26,014 nt of DNA, from the NCBI GenBank assembly GCA_024195585.1, contig SWBL01000509.1, positions 1-26,014 on the forward strand, written 5' to 3'. A program made the position numbers and the translations under genes. Every line of letters begins with the position of its first letter. Position 1 is the stretch's first letter. The notes beneath the pieces are model-generated. The model saw only the letters and a program-made list of their open reading frames with translations. It had not been told where the DNA came from and made no database searches. This DNA is from Aureobasidium sp. EXF-3400. Its lineage: Eukaryota > Ascomycota > Dothideomycetes > Dothideales > Saccotheciaceae. Positions 20,127 through 26,014 of this stretch are shown here, one piece after another.

Positions 20127-21891
20127 ATGAACGGCGACAGAGCATCCTACGCGATATTGGACGGCGGACCTGCCCACCCGATCAAGGGATCACTCTGGTC
20201 TGCTTTTGTCAACACTGCAAAAGAAAAAACTGACCACCTCGCTGTCGTCTCACGCGATCAGCCTTCCGACCTCTTGGCCTCCGTCGTTGGTAACCCGTCT
20301 AATGCTCCAAGCAATGGTCTGGAATGGACCTACTCGCAATTGATCCAAGGTGCTTTGAACATCGCCTCAGTATTCAAGAAGCAAGGAGTAAAGCCAAACT
20401 CTGTACTGCTTGTGTTTTTGCCTCCAGTATGTGCGGAGTGGTCTTTGCTGTGGTTTGCGGCAAACTGTATTGGAGTCACACTGGTCACGATTGACAAGCG
20501 AGCTCTCGAGCCAGCAAGAGTGGACGAATTGACTTTCTACATTCGCTCGCTCCAGCCAGGACTCGTAGTTATTCATGAATCCAGTGGTGCTGAGGCGGTG
20601 AACAAAGTCTGTGCAGATGTGCAGCATACAATTGACTGCAAGATGACTCTCGATACCGCCGAAGATGCAGCAGATTGGTTTGGATTAGCAAGCTTTGATT
20701 CTTCCCTTGGAACAGACAGTCCTGCTCTCAGTGACTCGCATATGAACTACGATCGCACGGCCGTGATCCTGTACACATCTGGGACATCGACTGGCCAACC
20801 CAAAGGCTGTCCGTTGACAGAGAAGAATCTCATCCATGGCTGGTCTGTCCAAAACCCCGCCTCTGGTGATTCCAGGATTGCAATGATGTTCGCAAACTCG
20901 CGAGCCATAAACCTTCACCTGAGTAGCGAATGCTGGCTCATCGGCGGCACGATTCTATACTTGTCTACAGGTTTTACACCTGGAGGAGTGCTGTCTATCG
21001 TTGATCAAGAGAAGATCACAACCGCCATATTCATCCCACCAATGCTGAAGGCGGTGATCAAGCACCCATCGTTCTCAAAGGAAAAGGTCGAGAGTTTGTC
21101 GAAGGTCTTCGTAGGCGGAGATATAGCGACAGCAGATATCCAGGATCTCGTTACCAAATATTTACCAACTGCGAAACTCGTCTCCGCTTACGCGATGACT
21201 GAAGGCCTTTGGGTTACCGGGTGGCCTGATTCTCATGCGCCAGAACCTCTGCCCACATCTATGGGTCTATTGGCGTCGGGTTCGGTTCTCCCTGGAAGCA
21301 TCATGAAAATTGTCAATGACGAAGGCAAGATCGTGAGAAGAGGAGAGTCCGGAGATATGCACGTCAAGAGTGCAGTCATGATCGATGCATATTGCGAAAA
21401 CGCGGCCGCGGATACTTTCTACGAAGACAAAGAAGGAAGATGGTTCAAGACTGGCGATATTGGCTTCATCGATGAAGACAATCTTCTGTACGTGATGGGA
21501 AGGAAGAAGGACATCATCAAGCGAATGGGCGTTCCGATCCCGCCTATTTTGTTGGAGAATGTGCTTGCTCAATTCGGTGGTGTTCAGGTAGGTCACTTGA
21601 GCCTTGTGTTTCCAAGCAGTTGCTGACAGTTCTTAGGCATCAATCTTTGGTCTGTCCAATCCGAAATTAGGTGAAGAAGTAGTTGCGGTTGTGTTGGATA
21701 TGGCAGGAGCGAGTCCACAAAGACTGCAAGAGTTGACTGTGGAGCACTTGGGTCCCGACTACCCGATCAGCAAAGTGTTCACACTGCAAGAGTTGGGGAT
21801 GGAGAAGTTCCCGGTCAACGTGACGGGAAAGGTGATGAAGATTGAATTACGCAAGGCCGTCGAGGATCTTTTGTCGAAAGTCTCCTCATGA
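20127..21891 (+). CDS. ANL-superfamily adenylate-forming enzyme (acyl-CoA-synthetase-like)
   Basis: It probably activates a carboxylic acid through an acyl-adenylate; substrate and acceptor are unknown. Exons 20127-21587 and 21637-21891 flank a 49-nt intron with a CTGAC branch site; the protein has 571 residues. Motifs: LYTSGTSTGQPKG at 215-227, AYAMTEG at 354-360, FKTGD near 440-444, GRKKDIIKRMG at 458-468, and the C-terminal Lys552 in VTGKVMKIELR. The phosphate-binding loop has one residue more than the usual SGTTGxPKG. There is no carrier-protein, reductase or thioesterase domain, so it is a stand-alone ligase rather than an NRPS-like protein. It ends in VSS, so no peroxisomal PTS1. It is clearly not a close duplicate of the ligase at 14.5-16.3 kb. 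Confidence 0.9.
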
Positions 21892-22105
21892 AGATGTCTG
21901 GTTAGCTAACGCTGTGGAGTGGTATGGCAATCTGCAGGTAAAACTAGTGAAAGCGAAGCAAACGTAAAGACAAACAAACATACGACATCGTGCGGAAATT
22001 TGGTGATCGTGGAAGAATGGGCTGCCGTTTGTTGTGATTTGTTCTGCGCACCTGATACGCAAATCATCCACAACATCTCGCGTACAAAGTCAACCAAGAT
22101 CAACC

Positions 22106-22922
22106 ATGTCAGACAGCTCTGGCGACAGCTCTGTCGGAGTTGAGCCCTATGCTGTGGACACAGCCCTCCTCGATCAAAACAACATCCACTCTGAAGATCA
22201 AGAACCTGGCCGTACTAGCAGCAGCAGCGGCGAATCTGACTCCGAATCTTCCAGCGATGAGGAAGACAGTAACACCGTCCTCGTGGAAGCAACCTTGATG
22301 TCCAAAGAACTGGGCTTTGTCGATATCTTCGCCATGAAGACCAAGATGGACGAGATCCATGCTTGGCTAAAGGGGGTCGTCGACGGCTCCACGGGCGAGC
22401 ATGTGTACATTCCTAAGTCGACTCTTCGCCATCACAAGAGGGCTGTGGATGGTATGAGACATTGTCTGAAAGATGCCGCTCCCATGGCTATCAAGTAAGC
22501 TTTGGCAAACAGACTGAAAAAGACACTGCTGATTACCTCTTGACAGAATAAGCCAATACATGGACGCATCGGTGAAGAAGACCATTGAGACCAAGGTCAA
22601 CAAAGCCATCACCAAAATGCTAAACTCAGAAGGAGCGGGCCTCATCGCCATGAAAGAACTACTCGCCCAATAAACTTTCAAGTCCCAGCTCCTACAAGAC
22701 ATTGAGCAAGAGGTGCTTGAAGATGATGATTTTCCTCACGAGAGACCAAGTGTTCTCAGTTCAGAGATCGGCGAAGTTGTCAACTTTCATCTGGCACGTG
22801 CATTGCTCAAGCAAGCACAGAAACAGACGGAAGCGGAGTTGTTGGAGAAGTTCAACGCTGACAAGAAGAAAGCTTTGAAGGGGGTTAAGGAGGAGTTGAG
22901 AAGTGCTGGATTGATGGAATGA
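22106..22922 (+). CDS. Hypothetical acidic/helical protein with frame broken by an in-frame TAA
   Basis: I do not recognise this protein. Exon 1 (22106-22494) encodes a Ser/Asp/Glu-rich N-terminus (SSSGESDSESSSDEEDS) and then a helical region (KELGFVDIFAMKTKMDEIH). A 52-nt intron (22495-22546, GTAAGC...CAG) leads into ISQYMDASVKKTIETK. The frame then meets TAA at 22671-22673, giving a 171-residue product. The same frame continues open for another 82 residues of similar helical, charged sequence (FKSQLLQDIEQEVLEDDD to LRSAGLME) and stops at 22922, so an intact ancestor of about 254 residues is likely. An intron from 22572 (GTGAAG) to 22688 would remove the stop in frame, but would delete sequence that itself looks coding. 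It is therefore either a nonsense allele, a sequence error, an unusual intron or a young pseudogene. Confidence 0.6.
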
Positions 22923-23129
22923 TCGCATTCATTGGACTCAGAAACAAGGCTGGCTAGGCTGTCAGAGCACTTTGGATGTGCTTCATCCCATTGAGCGCTC
23001 TGATCTCAGCACTATCCATCACTTTCGTGACTGTTTCACGTCTAATTCGGTAGAAATAATGACAGAAACACATACTTGTTCTTCAGCTAAAAATACCACT
23101 CACTATCGAAGAAGATGGTCCACTTTTCT

Positions 23130-25139
23130 CTAAGCGGCCTTAGAAGGATCAGAAGTGCAAGCACCCGAAGGACAGTACCCGTGACTGCAGGTGAACTCGC
23201 AGAGACCGCTGTACTGAGCTACATTCTGGCCAGCGGCCGGGAAGCCCAGAGTGTTGGAGGCAGCAGGAGAATTGATCTGACTTCCTCTTTGTGTGCAAGT
23301 ACAAGCATTGCTGGGGCAGAATCCATAGTTGCAAGAGAAGCTGCAGAGTCCAGCTAGATTGCCGCTCCCGGTACCTCCAGTGCAGAAGGAGCTAGTGCCA
23401 TCAGCTGCCTTCGAAGGATCAGATGTACAAGCGCCTGAAGGACAATAGCCATGACTGCAAGTAAATTCGCAGAGTCCGCTGTAGAGAGCAACGTCCTGGC
23501 CGGCTACAGGGAAACCAAGGGTATTTGAGCTGGCAGGAGGCGTGACTTGACGTCCTCTTTGCGTACAGGTACAAGCGTTTGATGGACAGAATCCGTAGTT
23601 ACAGGCAAAGCTGCAGAGACCAGCAAGATTGCCGTTTCCGGTACCAGCAATACAGAAAGAACCACTACCACTGGTCGGTGTAGAAGCAGGGGCGGTAGTA
23701 GAAGTTTTAAGAGTGGATGAACCCTTGGCAGAGGATGAGGCGGACGTGACTTTGCTGGAAGATGAGGTGGATGCGCCACCAGATCCAGAGCCTGTAGCAC
23801 TCACGTTACCCACAAACGCGTTCCAGTTCTCGATCCCGTTGGTACAAGTGTCCGTGATGGAGTCTCCATTCATTTGCATGACGAGTTTGCCATTCCTAGA
23901 AATCTTGACAGTCACGGCACCACGGCCGCTGAATGGAACGCTACCATGGTATATACCGACACCACCGCTAGGTGTGTTTCTCCACGTTCCGGTTTGGGTA
24001 GTGCTACCGATAGTCACAGTCACATCAGCGTAAGATGTGAGCAATGCAGAGAAGAAAACCTTGTCTTGTGCGACTTGGGTCGGTGGATATTCTTGCTGGC
24101 CCTGACTTGCCGAGTTGCCGGTGGTGCCTCCACTAGAGCATGCCGAGCCTGGAGTCTTTCTGTACCACGCAACAAGGCCTTCTGTTGAGACGGAGGCCTT
24201 GCCGTTCTTGTACATATCAATGACATAGGGAAGAAACTGTCGCCAGCCATCATGAGGCATGTTATCAGCATAATTGTAAGGCGCTTTGCCATTGTCAGAA
24301 CTGAACAACCCATATTGACTAGGATCCAGGGGAGCGATGTAATGTGACTCTCCCCAATCGTTCCAGGTCAAGATCTCGACGAAGTCCGGTTGCACTGACA
24401 TGACCTGGTTCCAGCGGTCGTACCAGAGATCGTCGCCTCGCCACAGCCAATTCTTGCTATATCCGGGTAGATTGGTGAAGAACCAAGGAGAGACGGGCAT
24501 CATGTAGGGTTTGCCACCTAGAGCGCTCTTATAGGACTCGTCTGGCTTCGTGGTCATGTCGTTTGGGCCTGATGGCCATGCTTCCCAACTGAAAAGGCCA
24601 TCCACAACGCCGCGACTGACAGCACCTTGAGCACCCAGCGATGACCAGTCGGGAATGAAGAAACATCCAGTCTGAGACTTGATTGCAGTCCAATCACCAG
24701 AGTTTGCGGGTCCTTCGAAAGTGGACACAAATGGCTTCTCGTTGTATTTGTAGTATGCGCCATTTGAACCATATTGATTGATAACCCTGATCACCTCCTG
24801 CTGGTCAAATGGTCCTTGAGCAGCATAGTCAAAGGAGAAGAATAGCTTGAAACCCAAAGAGTTGGCCGCCGAGAATGCATTGGACATTTGATTGGCGTAG
24901 CCGCCACCACTATTGGCGAAGTTCAAGGCAAAAGCGTCAATGTGAGAAGCCTGAGCCAGACGAATGTCCTTTTGCCAATTTGCCACAGTCCACGAGCCAA
25001 CATTGTCCAACTACCAGGCACGTTAGCATTGATGTTACCATTTTTACAACCATACTCATACCATGAAATGAGCAAAGACTGCTTTTGCTTGCACTTGGCA
25101 CGCACTCATGAGCGCGACCAGGACTGCAAGAAGTAACAT
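23130..25139 (-). CDS. Secreted GH71 alpha-1,3-glucanase (mutanase) with duplicated Cys-rich C-terminal modules
   Basis: It should hydrolyse alpha-1,3-glucan of fungal cell walls (EC 3.2.1.59). Exon 1 (25062-25139) encodes the signal peptide MLLLAVLVALMSACQVQA and the KAVFAHFM start of the mature enzyme. A 51-nt intron with a CTAAC branch site follows; exon 2 is 23130-25010. The protein has 652 residues. GH71 features in order: DNVGSWTVANWQKDI, IDAFALNFA, FFSFDYAAQG, FVSTFEG, FFIPDWSS, DGLFSWEAWP, EILTWNDWGESHY. A Ser/Thr-rich, probably O-glycosylated linker (about 433-475) leads to two 87-residue Cys-rich units at 476-562 and 566-652. These resemble the CBM24-type alpha-1,3-glucan-binding modules of fungal mutanases (family assignment is inference). 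It is convergent with the broken gene, 207 bp away. Likely roles are wall remodelling, autolysis or attack on other fungi. Confidence 0.92.
23133..23393 (-). repeat. Cys-rich repeat unit 2 of the GH71 protein
   Basis: These 87 codons run from SSFCTGGTG to the stop. The unit contains two half-modules, GLCSFSCNYGFCPSNACTC and GLCEFTCSHGYCPSGACTS, each with four or five cysteines in the same order. It aligns without gaps to unit 1; base identity is visibly lower than protein identity, so the duplication is not recent. Confidence 0.8.
23403..23663 (-). repeat. Cys-rich repeat unit 1 of the GH71 protein
   Basis: These 87 codons run from GSFCIAGTG to SDPSKAA and have the same internal two-module layout as unit 2, from which they are separated by only three residues (DGT). 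The closing stretch GLCEFTCSHGYCPSGACTS is identical in both units. Confidence 0.8.
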
Positions 25140-26014
25140 ACTGTCCGAACTACTGTGATGTAGAGTAGAGAGTTGAAAAAGGATATACCTCTTTCTTGTA
25201 GATAAATCGTCACGAAGGATTGGAGCTAAAGTTAACGGATCGTCATGGTAGAGTCTGAGACGCTCCGTCGTTACGGCAAAGCATGAACGTTACTCTTCGC
25301 GACCACCGTTGACCTACTACTCTGCACTGCATATTACGAGCCGTCCATCTGGCAGAGCCCATTGGAGTTGCTCGCTTCCATTGTCCTTGTGTCGGCTCAG
25401 GTAAATCAGGAGTATATGCATAGAAGGATTGGTTCTAGTTGAAGCCAATATGGAGATTGTCAGGTTGAGGGTTCGCCCTATCACACGCTTGTCTCGCGAT
25501 GTACATTAGTCGCGCGCGCGTGGTGACACGGTCATCCCTCATTGTGGAAGCATTTCGTAAGGCGCGAGATTGTCGAGGTTCGATTACTATCGCGGTGTTG
25601 ATAGTGCGATAGACGAGATCGAATGATAGTTTCCCAGAGACTTGTGTTGACGGAACAGGAAACTCGGCGTGTTTGCGGAGCAAGAAGGCGCAGGTACGAG
25701 AAATAGACTTGCGATGATGTACAGTACGTCCAGGCGTGCCGCTGTCTTGGCTAAGTGATTTACGAGGCATCTGGATGGAAAGACGTGTATGGGATCCAAG
25801 TGTCAGATTATGGACGCATGAGGTTGAGTAGGACAAGATACATTTGATGCGGTTCGCACGGAGGGGATGTGCGAGAACGTGACTAAAAGAATATAATGTT
25901 TGAATATTGCTCGTATAGCACGTACGGCCACAGTCAGCTGAAAACTGGGCATCCCGTCCGCTCTGCCATACATAAGCAGTTGAACGGCAGATTAGTACTA
26001 CGGTGGGTGACCAC
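25140..26014. other. Upstream region of the GH71 gene, no further gene seen
   Basis: It should contain the GH71 promoter near 25140-25250. An open frame of 133 codons on the - strand (25435-25836) has no recognisable features and no splice-supported extension. A short CG run (GCGCGCGCG) occurs around 25512. Nothing else stands out. Confidence 0.45.

Noticed and set aside
14527..21891. The two adenylating enzymes and the sulfatase as one metabolite cluster
   Set aside because: No synthase, P450, transporter or regulator is present, the genes are on both strands, and Atp11 (housekeeping) lies between them.
25435..25836. 133-codon open frame on the - strand
   Set aside because: It has no motif, no splice-supported extension and overlapping open frames; treated as chance.

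Overview
The window looks like nuclear DNA of a filamentous ascomycete (Pezizomycotina, quite possibly a dothideomycete; the class is inference). The evidence is short GT-AG introns of about 49-172 nt with CTAAC or CTGAC branch sites, moderate GC content, intergenic gaps of 0.2-2.7 kb, and several fungal families: a Kip2/KipA-type kinesin, a GH71 alpha-1,3-glucanase, a fungal arylsulfatase, mitochondrial Atp11 and a mycosporine-type sugar-phosphate cyclase. I rebuilt exon structures by hand. In every complete gene except one the spliced lengths divide by three and end on a natural stop.

Left part (1-10707, all + strand): the 3' part of a sedoheptulose-7-phosphate cyclase, most likely the demethyl-4-deoxygadusol synthase that starts mycosporine biosynthesis, cut by the window edge. 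A 2 kb gap follows, then a Kip2-like kinesin-7, a 2.7 kb gap carrying repeated heat-shock-element-like palindromes, and a polyglutamine protein with a conserved-looking C-terminal domain that I cannot name.

Middle part: on the - strand lie an eight-exon divergent protein kinase (11504-13984), with a 20-nt microexon for the catalytic loop and a strongly acidic tail, and a 4-coumarate-CoA-ligase-like enzyme (14527-16270) ending in the peroxisomal signal AKL. The ligase shares a roughly 415-bp divergent promoter with the + strand F1-ATPase chaperone Atp11 (16686-17636), closely followed by a secreted arylsulfatase (17867-19637).

Right part: a second adenylate-forming enzyme without a peroxisomal signal (20127-21891, +), a small acidic/helical protein whose frame is broken by an in-frame TAA (22106-22922, +), and a secreted GH71 alpha-1,3-glucanase with a duplicated cysteine-rich C-terminal region (23130-25139, -). 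The last 0.9 kb holds no gene I can support.

The genes do not form an obvious single pathway. The mix is housekeeping (kinesin, Atp11, kinase), secreted hydrolases (sulfatase, GH71) and acyl/aryl activation (two adenylating enzymes). Only the cyclase at the left edge hints at a biosynthetic cluster, and its partners would lie outside the window. I found no convincing transposon, CRISPR array, tRNA or rRNA, and no clearly new system. The best leads are the broken gene at 22.1-22.9 kb, the microexon kinase, the duplicated Cys-rich modules of the GH71 enzyme, and the repeated palindromic elements at 7.1-7.8 kb.
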